Source: Hyphomicrobium sp. D-2 (GTDB lineage Bacteria > Pseudomonadota > Alphaproteobacteria > Rhizobiales > Hyphomicrobiaceae). Taken from it: a stretch of 64,000 bases of DNA. Shown piece after piece: positions 30,910 to 42,100 of this stretch (the first letter of the stretch is position 1; each line of letters begins with the position of its first letter). Below the pieces are notes generated by a model that searched no databases, was not told the origin of the DNA, and worked only from the letters and a program-made list of their open reading frames with translations. The stretch spans positions 372,001 through 436,000 of the forward strand of contig NZ_JARXLA010000002.1 in assembly GCF_029872155.1 (NCBI RefSeq). The letters run 5' to 3'. A program made the translations under genes and the position numbers.

Positions 30910-31682
30910 CGGGGGCCCTCCCGCCCAGTCTGCCGGAGGGCTCTACTCATGTTCACCTCGCCGAGGTGGACGGCACCAACGCGGAAGCGATGCGGCGCGT
31001 TATGGCCGGCGAGCGCGGTCCGCTTTGGATCACCGCTGACCGGCAGCATGCGGGCAGGGGGCGTTCCGGCCGCGCCTGGGCTTCCAGCACCGGTAACCTG
31101 TTCGCCAGCCATGTCGTGGCCATCGACGCGCTGCCCATTAATGCCGGGCAGCTTTCACTCGTTTCCGGCGTCGCGGTGGCCGATGCGATTGGCCGGGCCG
31201 GAACGGTAGCCGGGCTGCGCCTCAAATGGCCCAATGACATCCTGATCGGCACCGCCAAGGCTGGCGGCATCTTGATCGAAAGCTCGATGCGCCCCGGCGT
31301 GCCCGGCGCGGTCGCGGTCATCGGTATCGGCCTTAACCTCACCTCCGCCCCGGACGATCTCGGCCGCAGCGTGACTTTTCTCGCGCGGCATGGATTATCG
31401 CTTTCGCCCGCCGAGGCATTGTGCTTCCTGGCGCAGACGATGAACGAGTGGATGACGATCTGGGACAACGGCGCCGGTTTTGAAAAGGTCCGCCGGGCAT
31501 GGTTGGCCCGTGCTGGCACCATCGGCGAATCCCTTACAGTTAATGCGCTCTCCGGCCCGGTCACTGGCGGGTTCGCCGGTTTGGATGCAGGCGGCGCCCT
31601 GCTATTGGACATTCCCGGTCAGGGTCCGCAGGCCTTCTCGTTCGGCGATGTTACGCTCAATTTGAAAGACGAAAACGCATGA
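30906..31682 (+). CDS. birA: Biotin--[acetyl-CoA-carboxylase] ligase
   Basis: 258-residue biotin protein ligase that attaches biotin to acetyl-CoA carboxylase and related carboxyl carriers via biotinyl-AMP. The active-site loop GRGRSGRAWASSTGNLFAS and the KWPNDILIG motif are present. No N-terminal DNA-binding domain, so it is a monofunctional (group I) enzyme, not a repressor. Overlaps nuoN and rnj by four bases each. Confidence 0.95.
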   Translation: MTGALPPSLPEGSTHVHLAEVDGTNAEAMRRVMAGERGPLWITADRQHAGRGRSGRAWASSTGNLFASHVVAIDALPINAGQLSLVSGVAVADAIGRAGTVAGLRLKWPNDILIGTAKAGGILIESSMRPGVPGAVAVIGIGLNLTSAPDDLGRSVTFLARHGLSLSPAEALCFLAQTMNEWMTIWDNGAGFEKVRRAWLARAGTIGESLTVNALSGPVTGGFAGLDAGGALLLDIPGQGPQAFSFGDVTLNLKDENA

Positions 31683-33385
31683 ATACACGGAAGCGCGCAT
31701 CCGACGGCGGAGCTGGCGGCGACGAGCTTGTGTTTGTGGCCCTTGGCGGCCTCGGCGAAATTGGCATGAATGCCTACCTCTACGGGCTGGGCCCTGAGGA
31801 TAACCGCCGCTGGCTGATGGTCGATTGCGGCATCACGTTTCCCGAAGGTGAGAACGATCCGGGCATCGACGTCATTCTGCCGGATGTGCGCTTCATCGAA
31901 GAGCGGCGCTCCGAGCTTGCGGGCATCGTCATCACCCACGCGCACGAGGACCATATAGGCGCGGTGATCGAGCTGTGGCCGAGGCTACAGGCGCCGGTCT
32001 ATGCAACACCATTCACGGCCGGGATGCTGCGCGCCAAGCTGGCCGAGCACGGCAACGGCCTCGATATTCCGATCCACGTTGTGGCGCTGGATCTGCGGTT
32101 TAAAGTCGATCCGTTCGACATCGAACTGTTCAGCCTGACGCACTCCATTCCAGAGATGAGCGCGCTGGCAATCCGTACCCCGCTCGGCACCGTGTTCCAC
32201 ACCGGCGACTGGAAGCTCGACCCGACACCGACGCTGGGTAAGCCGGTGGACGGCGAGCGCTTGCAGCGGCTGGGCGATGAAGGCGTGCTAGCGCTGATGA
32301 TCGATCCCACTAACGCCATTCGCGATGGCTCTTCGCCGTCGGAAGCGTCCGTTGCGCGCGAGCTTAAGCATATCATCGCCAACGCGCCGTATCGGGTGGC
32401 GGTCACCACGTTCTCGTCGAACGTCGCGCGCGTCAAAGCGGTAGCCGAGGCGGCGCAGGCGACGGGCCGTGAGCTGGTGGTGGCAGGCAAGGCCCTGCAT
32501 CGCGTCATCGACGTCGCCATCGACAACGGATATCTGCCGAAGGGTTTCCGCCACCACGATCAGGATCAGTTCACCTATATCGACCGCAAGGATACGGTGC
32601 TTCTGTGCACGGGCAGCCAGGGCGAGCCGCGGGCTGCAATGGCGCGCATCTCGGCTGAGGAGCATCCGCAGATCTCGTTTGCCAAGGGCGACATCGTTAT
32701 CTTCTCGTCGCGGACCATTCCCGGCAACGAGCGTGCGGTGGGCCAGATCCAGAACGATCTGACGCTTGGCGGCTGTGAGATCATCACCGACAACGAGGCG
32801 CTGGTGCATGTCTCAGGCCATCCGCGTCGCGATGAGCTGCGCCAGATGTATCGCTGGATCCGGCCGCAGATTGCCGTGCCGATGCACGGTGAGGCGCGCC
32901 ACCTGAAGGCGCAGGCCGATCTCGCCAAAGAGATGGGCGTGTCGACGGTGTTCATCGTCACCGATGGTGAAGTGCTGCGCCTGACGCCTAACGCTGCCAT
33001 CATCGACGATGCGCCGGTGGGGCGCATTTTCCGCGATGGCCGTCTGTTGGTGCCCGAGGGTGAAGGTCCGGTGCGGGAGCGCCGCAAGCTCTCCATCGTC
33101 GGTGTGGTGATCGTCAGCCTCTGCATGTCGCGCAAGGGCGCGCTGATGGCCGATCCGCAGGCCGTTCTCGATGGTGTTCCGGTGGAGACAGCGGAAGGCG
33201 ATGCCATGATTGATGTTGTTCTCGACGCCATCGATGGCACGATGCGCTCCATTCCGCAGCAGAAGCGCAAGAACCTCGATATGGTGGCGGAAGCGGTGCG
33301 GCGCTCGGTGCGGGCGGCCGTCAATTCCGAGTGGGGCAAGAAACCCATTTGCCGCGTGCTGGTGAACGTGGTTGATAAGGGCTGA
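31679..33385 (+). CDS. rnj: Ribonuclease J
   Basis: 568-residue metallo-beta-lactamase/beta-CASP ribonuclease for mRNA decay and rRNA 5' maturation. The metal site ITHAHEDHIGAV (near residues 81-92), FHTGDWKLDPTP and the C-terminal SGHPRRDELRQMYRWIRPQIAVPMHGE are visible. RNase J next to birA and the nuo operon is usual in Rhizobiales. Starts in the ATGA overlap with birA. Confidence 0.97.
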   Translation: MNTRKRASDGGAGGDELVFVALGGLGEIGMNAYLYGLGPEDNRRWLMVDCGITFPEGENDPGIDVILPDVRFIEERRSELAGIVITHAHEDHIGAVIELWPRLQAPVYATPFTAGMLRAKLAEHGNGLDIPIHVVALDLRFKVDPFDIELFSLTHSIPEMSALAIRTPLGTVFHTGDWKLDPTPTLGKPVDGERLQRLGDEGVLALMIDPTNAIRDGSSPSEASVARELKHIIANAPYRVAVTTFSSNVARVKAVAEAAQATGRELVVAGKALHRVIDVAIDNGYLPKGFRHHDQDQFTYIDRKDTVLLCTGSQGEPRAAMARISAEEHPQISFAKGDIVIFSSRTIPGNERAVGQIQNDLTLGGCEIITDNEALVHVSGHPRRDELRQMYRWIRPQIAVPMHGEARHLKAQADLAKEMGVSTVFIVTDGEVLRLTPNAAIIDDAPVGRIFRDGRLLVPEGEGPVRERRKLSIVGVVIVSLCMSRKGALMADPQAVLDGVPVETAEGDAMIDVVLDAIDGTMRSIPQQKRKNLDMVAEAVRRSVRAAVNSEWGKKPICRVLVNVVDKG

Positions 33386-33422
33386 AGTTCCGCCGAGGCC
33401 TGACAATGGGCCGGGCAGGCTG

Positions 33423-33522
33423 GAGTGCTTCCGGAAAAGTGGGAACCGGTTTTCCGGTAAGAAGCACGAAAAAACAAACAACTAGAGCCTTTCCGCGATT
33501 CAACGAAACGCTGAAAGGCTCT
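33423..33522. repeat. Rhizobiales-type intergenic palindromic repeat, copy 1
   Basis: A ~100-base element starting GAGTGCTTCCGGAAAAGTGG, with CCGGAAAA...TTTTCCGG and TGCTT...AAGCA arms. A second palindrome follows: AGAGCCTTTC (33484-33493) and GAAAGGCTCT (33513-33522). A close copy lies at 38921-39009. It resembles the RIME-type mosaic elements known from rhizobia (from memory). It sits in the gap between rnj and mce. Confidence 0.8.
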
Positions 33523-33576
33523 GACGGGCGCTGTTGCGCGACCGACGATGACAATCCATACGCTGGAGAAGATTGA

Positions 33577-33981
33577 ATGATCGGACGTCTCAACCATGTG
33601 GCTATCGCGGTGAAGGATCTGGCGGCCGCTACCGCTGTGTACCGGGATACGCTGGGCGCCGAGGTTACCGATCCGCTGCCGCAGCCCGAGCATGGCGTCA
33701 CCGTCGTTTTCATCACGCTGCCGAACACCAAGATCGAGCTGCTGGAGCCGATGGGCGAGGGCTCGCCGATCGCAAAGTTTCTTGAGAAGGCGCCGGACGG
33801 TGGCATTCACCACGTCTGCTACGAGGTGGATGACATCCTCGCGGCCCGCGACCGCCTGAAGGCACAGGGTGCGCGCGTGCTGGGCGACGGCACGCCGAAG
33901 ATCGGCGCCCACGGCAAGCCGGTGCTGTTCCTGCACCCGAAGGATTTCTGCGGCACGCTCGTTGAGTTGGAGCAGGCCTGA
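33577..33981 (+). CDS. mce: Methylmalonyl-CoA epimerase
   Basis: 134-residue vicinal-oxygen-chelate fold enzyme that interconverts (R)- and (S)-methylmalonyl-CoA in propionyl-CoA metabolism. Family features: LNHVAIAVKDLAAATAVYRDTLGA, TKIELLEPMGEGSPIAKFLEK, GGIHHVCYEVDDI and FLHPKDFCGTLVELEQ, with His and Glu metal ligands at both ends. Normal length. Confidence 0.95.
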   Translation: MIGRLNHVAIAVKDLAAATAVYRDTLGAEVTDPLPQPEHGVTVVFITLPNTKIELLEPMGEGSPIAKFLEKAPDGGIHHVCYEVDDILAARDRLKAQGARVLGDGTPKIGAHGKPVLFLHPKDFCGTLVELEQA

Positions 33982-34118
33982 TCGGATCGGACCGGCGCCA
34001 CCTCGCAACCATTTGTTTGAGGCGTGATCCAACGGTCCTGTAGAAAAAACACTGGAGCAGCGACGCCACGCGAAACACGGCGCTGCTGCTCCGTCGGCAC
34101 TGTGACGGGAGTACCCAA

Positions 34119-34370
34119 ATGGACGGGGCGATGGCAGTTGCCATCTATATTTTCATCTGGTGGATCGTGCTGTTCGCGGTGCTGCCGTTCGGTGTGCGCA
34201 CGCAGGCAGAGGATGGCCATGTGGTGCCGGGCACCGTTGAAAGCGCGCCGGCAAAACCGCGGCTGCTGCGCATTTTTCTGATCAATACCCTGGTGGCATC
34301 CGTCGTATTCGCGATCGTCTATTTTTCGATCAGCTATCGGATTATCACACCCGACACTTTCCTCTGGTAA
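34119..34370 (+). CDS. DUF1467 family membrane protein
   Basis: 83 residues with two helices (VAIYIFIWWIVLFAVLPFGV and FLINTLVASVVFAIVYFSI). WWIVLFAVLPFGVRTQAE and the GTVESAPAKPRLLRI loop fit DUF1467, a small protein conserved next to mce and proS in Rhizobiales. GGGAG lies eight bases before the ATG. Function unknown. Confidence 0.9.
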   Translation: MDGAMAVAIYIFIWWIVLFAVLPFGVRTQAEDGHVVPGTVESAPAKPRLLRIFLINTLVASVVFAIVYFSISYRIITPDTFLW

Positions 34371-34387
34371 CACGCTCGTCGTCGCTG

Positions 34388-34421
34388 CATTCGGTCCTAC
34401 CCCGCTGGGCAGCACCGAATG
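34388..34421 (+). terminator. Hairpin after the DUF1467 gene
   Basis: CATTCGGTCCTACCC (34388-34402) pairs with GGGCAGCACCGAATG (34407-34421) with two mismatches and a four-base loop, followed by ATTTCTG. A plausible weak terminator of mce-DUF1467. Confidence 0.5.
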
Positions 34422-34540
34422 ATTTCTGCTGCGTGACGTGAAGCGATCGGGAGTGACGCGGCTGCAGCGGCGCTGGCTATTATTGGTGCGCCGAAGGGCT
34501 AAGCCCGCTTGGAATGAAATCTCACTGAATGGCCCGAATA

Positions 34541-34593
34541 CGCAAAGAGCAAGGTTCATTGAACCTTGCTCTTGCGTTTCGTTTTTATTTTTT
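34541..34593 (+). terminator. Very strong rho-independent terminator with no obvious gene before it
   Basis: CGCAAAGAGCAAGGTTC (34541-34557) pairs with GAACCTTGCTCTTGCG (34561-34576) with one bulged A and a three-base loop, followed by TTTCGTTTTTATTTTTT. It lies 170 bases after DUF1467 and beyond that gene's own hairpin, so it may end a small RNA (see findings). Confidence 0.85.
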
Positions 34594-35202
34594 GCGGAGC
34601 GCCGTTGTTCGGCTGCTCTACGCTGATCCGGTCAGATCGCTTCTTCTGAGCGTACCCTTACCGGTTGGTCTTCCCTAGACTTGGGCTGCCTGCTGTCTGT
34701 GTCGACAACTTAGTGACCCACCCTTATGGCGAGTACGTTTACTCGACGCGCGGCCTTCTGTCACGCGGCTTCGTGCACTCAACGCAGAATTTTTTTTTTG
34801 GCTTCGTTAAGCTGCAATTCGCGCGTGTAATCAACGGGTCAGCTCACGTGAGAAATCAGGTTGTGCTGCCTGTTTTCCGGCATAGCGAACAAGCGTGACC
34901 GCGGAATAGGCAAATGCCATGGCGCTGTTCAAACGCAGCGAACGGGCGTGCCATCATTGCGGCGTCGGGAGTGGGAATTCAGAAGCGCACAGCGTCGTTC
35001 GTCGGCGGGATTGCACTGCGCACGGTTTAACGCTACCAGCCGCAACAATGCGCACAAATGTGCGTGCTAAACCGGGCTCGCTGTCGTGGGCCAGAAAATC
35101 AGGTCGGCCCTCCATGCGCTCTGCCTGCTCTGTGGCCAAAGTCGCCCGTGAGTGGAACGTGTGCCGCTCCATCGGCTGGGGCCCGACGCAGGGAGTGGCC
35201 CG
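34594..35202. other. Intergenic region upstream of proS, no gene supported
   Basis: About 600 bases. It contains a CGAGT/ACTCG hairpin near 34730-34745, a run of ten T at 34790-34799, and a GCGCACA/TGTGCG hairpin near 35050-35065. Open frames here have no family resemblance. The proS promoter must lie here, but I cannot place it. Confidence 0.4.
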
Positions 35203-36738
35203 ATGAGCAAGCGCGCACTGACCGTTAGCCGCGAAGAGAATTTCCCCGAGTGGTATCAGGCCGCCGTGCGCGATGGCGACATGGCCGAAACGAGCCCGGT
35301 GCGCGGCTGCATGGTTATCAAGCCATGGGGCTGGGGCGTGTGGGAGCGGATTCAGGCCGAACTTGACGCGCGCATCAAGGAAACGGGCCACGAGAACTGC
35401 TATTTCCCGCTTTTCATCCCGATGAGCTTCATCGCCAAGGAGGCCGAGCACGTCGAGGGCTTCGCCAAGGAAATGGCGGTTGTTACCCATCACCGGCTGA
35501 AAAATGAGGGCGGTCAGCTCGTGGTGGACCCGTCCGCCAAGCTGGAAGAGCCGCTGATCGTGCGGCCGACATCCGAGACCATCATCGGCGATGCCTTCCA
35601 GCGCTGGGTAAAGAGCTATCGCGACCTGCCGCTGCTGATCAACCAGTGGGCCAACGTGGTGCGCTGGGAGATGCGCACGCGCCTGTTCCTGCGCACGGCG
35701 GAATTCCTCTGGCAGGAGGGTCATACCGCCCACGCCGACCGCGACGACGCCATGGACGAGACCTTGAAGATGCTGGAGGTCTATCGCGAGTTCGCCGAGA
35801 ATGTGCTGGCGATGCCGGTGGTCGCCGGCGAGAAGCCAGCCAACGAGCGTTTTCCCGGAGCGGATAACACCTATTCCATCGAAGCGATGATGCAGGATGG
35901 CAAGGCGCTGCAGGCCGGCACCTCGCATTATCTGGGCATGCACTTCGCCAAGGCGCAGAACATCCAGTTCCAGAACCGCGAAGGTCAGCTGGAATACTGC
36001 CACACGACTAGCTGGGGCGTTTCCACCCGTCTGATCGGCGGCGTGATCATGACCCATGGCGACGACGACGGTTTGCGCATGCCGCCCCGTATTGCGCCGC
36101 GCCAGATCGTGATTGTGCCGATGCTGCGCGACAAGCCGGAAGACAAAGAGCTGCTCGAATACTGCGCCGGCCTGGAAAAGGAACTGAAGGCGCTGGGCAT
36201 TCGCGTGCTGGTGGATGCCAAGCCGATTAAATCGGCTGAGAAGCGCTGGAACTGGGTGCGCCGCGGTGCACCGGTCATCGTTGAGGTTGGCGGACGCGAT
36301 GCAGCTGGCGGCAACGTCACCTATATGCGCCGCGACCGTCTGCGCGACGGCGACAAGGTCATTTCGCACACCAGCCCGCGCGCGGAGTTTGTTGCCGCTG
36401 CGCCGGCGCTGCTGGACGATATCCAGGCCAGCCTGTTTGCCGAAGCGAAGGCCCGGCTCGACGGCAACATCGTTACGTCGATCAAGACCTTTGACGATCT
36501 GCAGGCCTATTTCGGCGCTGCATCCGGCGACGATGACGACGACGGCACCTTCAAGGGCTGGGCCGAGGTTGCCTGGTCGAAGCCCGAGGGAGCCGCGCTG
36601 GAAGCGATTGCCGATCGGCTAAAGGCGCTGAAGCTCACCATCCGCAACGCGCCTCTTAACCAAAAGCCGATTGAAGGCGCCTGCCTCTTCACCGGCGATG
36701 CGGCGATTGAATACGTCCTGATTGGCCGTGCGTATTAA
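35203..36738 (+). CDS. proS: Proline--tRNA ligase, archaeal/eukaryote-like type (ProS type 3)
   Basis: 511-residue class II synthetase charging tRNA-Pro. It starts SKRALTVSREENFPEWYQ and has the motif 2 region QWANVVRWEMRTRLFLRTAEFLWQEGHTAHA. It lacks the editing insertion and ends IEYVLIGRAY with the C-terminal Tyr characteristic of the archaeal-type enzyme. Most Rhizobiales carry a bacterial-type ProRS of about 440 residues at this same spot before lolC, so this looks like replacement in place by transfer. The ATG at 35203 is the start; an open frame extends 51 bases upstream. Confidence 0.96.
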   Translation: MSKRALTVSREENFPEWYQAAVRDGDMAETSPVRGCMVIKPWGWGVWERIQAELDARIKETGHENCYFPLFIPMSFIAKEAEHVEGFAKEMAVVTHHRLKNEGGQLVVDPSAKLEEPLIVRPTSETIIGDAFQRWVKSYRDLPLLINQWANVVRWEMRTRLFLRTAEFLWQEGHTAHADRDDAMDETLKMLEVYREFAENVLAMPVVAGEKPANERFPGADNTYSIEAMMQDGKALQAGTSHYLGMHFAKAQNIQFQNREGQLEYCHTTSWGVSTRLIGGVIMTHGDDDGLRMPPRIAPRQIVIVPMLRDKPEDKELLEYCAGLEKELKALGIRVLVDAKPIKSAEKRWNWVRRGAPVIVEVGGRDAAGGNVTYMRRDRLRDGDKVISHTSPRAEFVAAAPALLDDIQASLFAEAKARLDGNIVTSIKTFDDLQAYFGAASGDDDDDGTFKGWAEVAWSKPEGAALEAIADRLKALKLTIRNAPLNQKPIEGACLFTGDAAIEYVLIGRAY

Positions 36739-36877
36739 GATCGCCTGGGTGGGAAGAAAAACGGGGTCAGGGGTGCGCATTTGCGGCAGGCCAATGGGCC
36801 CCATGCAACGCAATCTGGCCTGAATGCCGGAGTAGCAGTGCTGCCCGGCCAGAATGAAGCGAGGGAGTTCCACGGCG

Positions 36878-38142
36878 ATGACGGCGGCTGCCGATACCAG
36901 ACCGTTTGCTCCATTCGAATGGATGCTGGCGCTGCGCTACCTGAGGGCGCGGCGTAAGGAAGGCTTTATCTCCGTCATCGCGGGGTTTTCCTTCACCGGC
37001 ATTATGCTGGGCGTGGCAACGCTCATCATCGTCATGGCGGTGATGAATGGCTTCCGCAACGAGCTGTTTGCCAAGATACTCGGTCTCAACGGCCACATCA
37101 TCGTCAACAAGATCGGCGAGCCGTTTGAAGATTACGACGAAGTCGCAAAGCTCATCCAGCGTGTGAGCGGCATCAAGGCTGCCATGCCTCTGGTTGAGGG
37201 GCAGGTGATGGTGTCGTCGGCGGTGCAGGCAACCGGCGCGCTGGTGCGTGGCATGTCGGAGGAAGGGCTGCGCTCGCTGCCGCTGGTATCCGACAACATC
37301 CGCTTTGGTTCGCTGGATGGCTTCGGCGAAGGCAGCGGCATCGCTATCGGCACGCGCCTTGCCAACATGCTGCGGGTCAACGTTGGCGACACGATAACGC
37401 TGGTGTCACCGCGCGGGGCACAGACACCGTTCGGCACCGCGCCGCGTACGAAGCCTTACACAATCACGGCCCTGTTCGAGATGGGCATGGCGGAATACGA
37501 CCGCACAATGGTGTTCATGCCGTTGCTGGAGGCGCAGCGGTATTTCGCGCGCAACGGTGAGGTCGACGCGATTGAGGTTGTGGTCGATGACCCCAACCAG
37601 ATCGATAACTTCGTGCAGGAAGTCAAACGAGCCGTCGGACCCACCAATCACGTTTCGGATTGGCGCGTGCGCAACGAGACGTTCTTCACCGTGCTGGAGG
37701 TGGAGCGCAATGTGATGTTCATCATCCTGTCGCTGATCGTGCTGGTGGCGGCGCTGAACATCATCTCCGGCTTGATGATGCTGGTGAAGGACAAAGGCCG
37801 CGACGTCGCAATTCTGCGTACGATGGGCGCCAGCCGCGGCTCGATCATGCGCGTGTTTCTCATCACCGGCGCTTCGATTGGCGTCGTTGGCACGATTGCC
37901 GGACTGATCCTTGGCGTTGTGTTCTGCATGAACATTGAATCGATCCGCGAGTTTGTTTCGTGGATGACGAGCACCACGCTGTTCGACCCGAATGTGTATT
38001 ATCTGACGCGCCTACCGGCTGACATGGAGCCCCGCGAAACGGTCTTCATCGTTGGCATGGCGCTGGCACTTTCCGTGCTTGCCACGATCTATCCGTCGTG
38101 GCGGGCTTCCACTTTGGATCCAGTTGAAGCGCTGCGGTACGA

Positions 38143-38146
<4 letters not shown>
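36878..38146 (+). CDS. lolC: Lipoprotein-releasing ABC transporter permease LolC/LolE
   Basis: 422-residue inner membrane permease releasing outer-membrane lipoproteins to LolA. An N-terminal helix (SVIAGFSFTGIMLGVATLIIVMAVMNGFRNELFAKILGLNGH), a large periplasmic MacB-like domain, then three helices in the FtsX-like domain (FIILSLIVLVAALNIISGLMMLV onward) ending PSWRASTLDPVEALRYE. The ATG at 36878 was preferred (AGGGAG upstream); 36854 is an alternative. Overlaps lolD by four bases. Confidence 0.96.
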
Positions 38147-38916
<770 letters not shown>

Positions 38917-38920
38917 TCTC

Positions 38921-39009
38921 GAGTGCTTCCGGAAAAGTGGGCACCGGTTTTCCGGCAAGAAGCACGACAGCCAAACATCTAGAGCTGTTCCGCGATTTAA
39001 CGAAACGCT
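38921..39009. repeat. Rhizobiales-type intergenic palindromic repeat, copy 2
   Basis: Closely matches copy 1 (33423-33522) over about 89 bases: GAGTGCTTCCGGAAAAGTGG, the TTTTCCGG arm, CTAGAGC-TTCCGCGATT and AACGAAACGCT. It lacks the last arm of the second palindrome. It begins four bases after the lolD stop. Confidence 0.8.
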
Positions 39010-39165
39010 AGCCGGGTGCGGCCTGAAACGCTGTGATCGCAGGCCCGCAACCGTTGCCCGTTCAGCAATGCGGCCCTGCTGTTTCTCGGCGGGAGGCAAA
39101 ATGCCGATGGAAAGACTTAGTCGGTGGCTTGGGGGCCGGGCGCCGCTGCCGTAAGCTGCCGCACT

Positions 39166-42100
39166 ATGAACGCACCCATCACCCAGCCCACAGCGCAACC
39201 GTCGGCCGCCACGCCGCCCCGCTTCGTGCACCTCAAGGTGCATTCGGCCTATTCGTTGCTGGAAGGCGCGTTGCCAATCGGCAAGCTGGCCAAGCTCGCT
39301 GAGGCGCATGGCTATCCGGCGCTGGGTCTGACCGACACCAACAACCTCTACGGCGCGCTGGAGTTCTCCGACAAACTGGCCGGTGCCGGCATTCAGCCGA
39401 TTGTCGGCGTGGTGCTGACGGTTGATTTCGAAGATCGCCGCCACGATCCGCTGGAGCGGGTTGCGCCGATGCAGCAGCAGCAGGGCGCTGGCGATGGCCG
39501 GATTGCGCTGCTGGCCATGAACGATGCGGGCTATGCCAATCTGATGAAGGTGGTGACCCGTGCGCATTTCGATGCGCCTGCGGTTGAAGATGCGTTCACC
39601 ACCATTGATGTCGTCGGCCAGCATACAGAAGGCCTGATCGCGCTGACCGGCGGCCCGGATGGCCCGATCGACCGTGCGCTGCGGGAAGGGCAGGCTGAAA
39701 CGGCGCGCGCACGGCTCCTGCGTCTCAAGGAATTGTTCGGCGACCGGCTTTACGTCGAGATCCAGCGCCACGGTTTGAAATCGGAAGCCGATGTCGAACC
39801 GCAGTTGCTCAATCTGGCCTATGCCAACGACATTCCGATTGTCGCGACCAACGAAGCCTACTTCGCTTCGCCTGACGATTACGAGGCCCACGATGCGCTG
39901 CTGTGTATCGCCGCCGGGCGCTATGTCGTTGAGGATGACCGCCGCCGGGTAACGCCCGAACACGACTTCAAAAGCGCCGACGCCATGGTGGCGCTGTTTG
40001 AGGATCTGCCCGAGGCGCTCGACAACACCATCGAGATTGCCAAGCGCTGCGCCTTCCGTCCGCGGGGCAAGAAGCCGATCCTGCCGCGCTTCGTAGCGGC
40101 GGATCAGGATCTGACGCCGGAAGAAGTGGCCACGCTTGAATCGGGCGAACTGCGCAAGCAGGCGATGGCCGGTCTCGATGCCCGCTTGAGCGTTACTCCG
40201 CTGGCTGACGGGTTCACGCGCGAAGACTACGACAAGCGCCTTGATTACGAGCTTGGCGTGATCGAGCGCATGAAGTTTCCCGGCTACTTTCTCATCGTGG
40301 CCGACTTCATCAAGTGGGGTAAATCGCAGGGTGTGCCGGTGGGGCCGGGACGCGGTTCCGGCGCAGGCTCGCTCGTTGCGTGGACGCTGACGATTACCGA
40401 CCTCGATCCGCTGCGGTTCGGGCTGCTGTTCGAGCGCTTCCTCAACCCTGAACGCGTCTCGATGCCGGACTTCGACATCGACTTCTGCCAGGACCGCCGC
40501 GACGAGGTGATCCGTTATGTGCAGAACAAGTATGGCCACGACCGCGTGGCGCAGATCATCACCCACGGTAAACTGCAGGCACGCGCTGTGTTGCGCGACG
40601 TTGGCCGCGTGCTGCAGATGCCTTACGGCCAGGTTGATCGCCTTTGCAAACTGGTGCCGAACAATCCTGCAAATCCGGTGACGCTCGTCGACGCGATCGA
40701 AGACGAGCCGAAGCTGCAGGAGGAGATCGACAACGATCCGCTGGTGGCGCGGCTGGTGGAGATCGCCACCAAGCTTGAAGGGCTTTATCGCCACGCCTCG
40801 ACGCACGCAGCGGGTATTGTGATCGGCGACAGGCCGCTGGTGGAGCTAGTGCCGGTTACGCGCGACGCGAAGACGGGCTCGCCCGTTACGCAGTTCAACT
40901 GGAAACTTGTCGAAGCTGCGGGCCTTGTGAAGTTCGACTTCCTCGGCCTGAAGACGCTCACCGTGCTGAAGAAAGCCGTGGAGCTGGTGAAGCGCGGCCG
41001 CGGCATCGACATCGACCTCACCAAGTTGGGGCTTAAGGATAAAAAGTCCTACGAGCTGCTGGCGCGGGCTGACACCGTTGGCGTGTTCCAGCTCGAAAGT
41101 ACTGGCATGCGCGAAAGCCTCAAGCGTCTTATGCCCGACCGCTTCGAGGACATCATCGCCATGGTGGCGCTGTATCGCCCCGGCCCGATGGACAACATCC
41201 CGACCTACATCGCGCGCAAACACGGCAAGGAAGAGGTGGACTACCTGCACCCGATGCTGGAAGGCATCCTGAAGGAAACCTACGGCGTCATCATCTATCA
41301 GGAGCAGGTTATTCAGATCGCGCAGGTGATGGGCGGCTATTCGCTCGGCACCGCTGACCTTCTGCGTCGCGCGATGGGTAAGAAAGACAAGGCCGAGATG
41401 GCGCGCCATCAGGCACAGTTTGTTGAAGGCGCGGTGGAGCGCGGCGTTGCCAAACAGAAGGCGGCGGAAATCTTCGAGCTGGTCGACAAGTTCGCTGGCT
41501 ACGGCTTCAACAAATCGCACGCCGCCGCCTACGCGCTGGTCAGCTATCACACCGCCTACATGAAGGCGAACTTCCGCGAGGAGTTTCTGGCAGCGTCGAT
41601 GACGCTCGATATGTCGAACACGGACAAACTGGCGATGTTTGCCGCCGAAGCGGGGCGCAGCGGCATCACGGTCAAGCCGCCGTGCGTGAACGCATCGGAA
41701 GTTGATTTCATGTCCGAGGCGGGCAAGGGCGATAAGCCCGGCGCAATCCGATATTCGCTGGCGGCGCTGAAAAACATCGGCGCTGCCGCCGTTGCAACGG
41801 TGGTGGAGGAGCGCAAGGAGAACGGTGCGTTCAAGTCGCTGGCGGATTTTGCTTCGCGTCTCAGTCCGAAGGCGTTGAACAAGCGTTCCATTGAGACGCT
41901 GGCGGCCGCAGGTGCCTTTGACGGTCTGGAGCCGAACCGCGCGCTTGTTGCGGCCAACGTCGATCAGATCCTGGAACTGGCGCAGCGTATGGAGCAGGAG
42001 AAGGCCGAAGGGCAGGCCGATTTCTTCTCCATGGGCGCCGCTTCGTCCGGCAGCAGTGCCGGGCCGACGCTGCAGTTGCGCATGGGTATGGGCTGGACGC

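Noticed and set aside
34954-36369. 471-codon minus-strand frame opposite proS
   Set aside because: Antisense shadow of proS; composition is that of a GC-rich complement.
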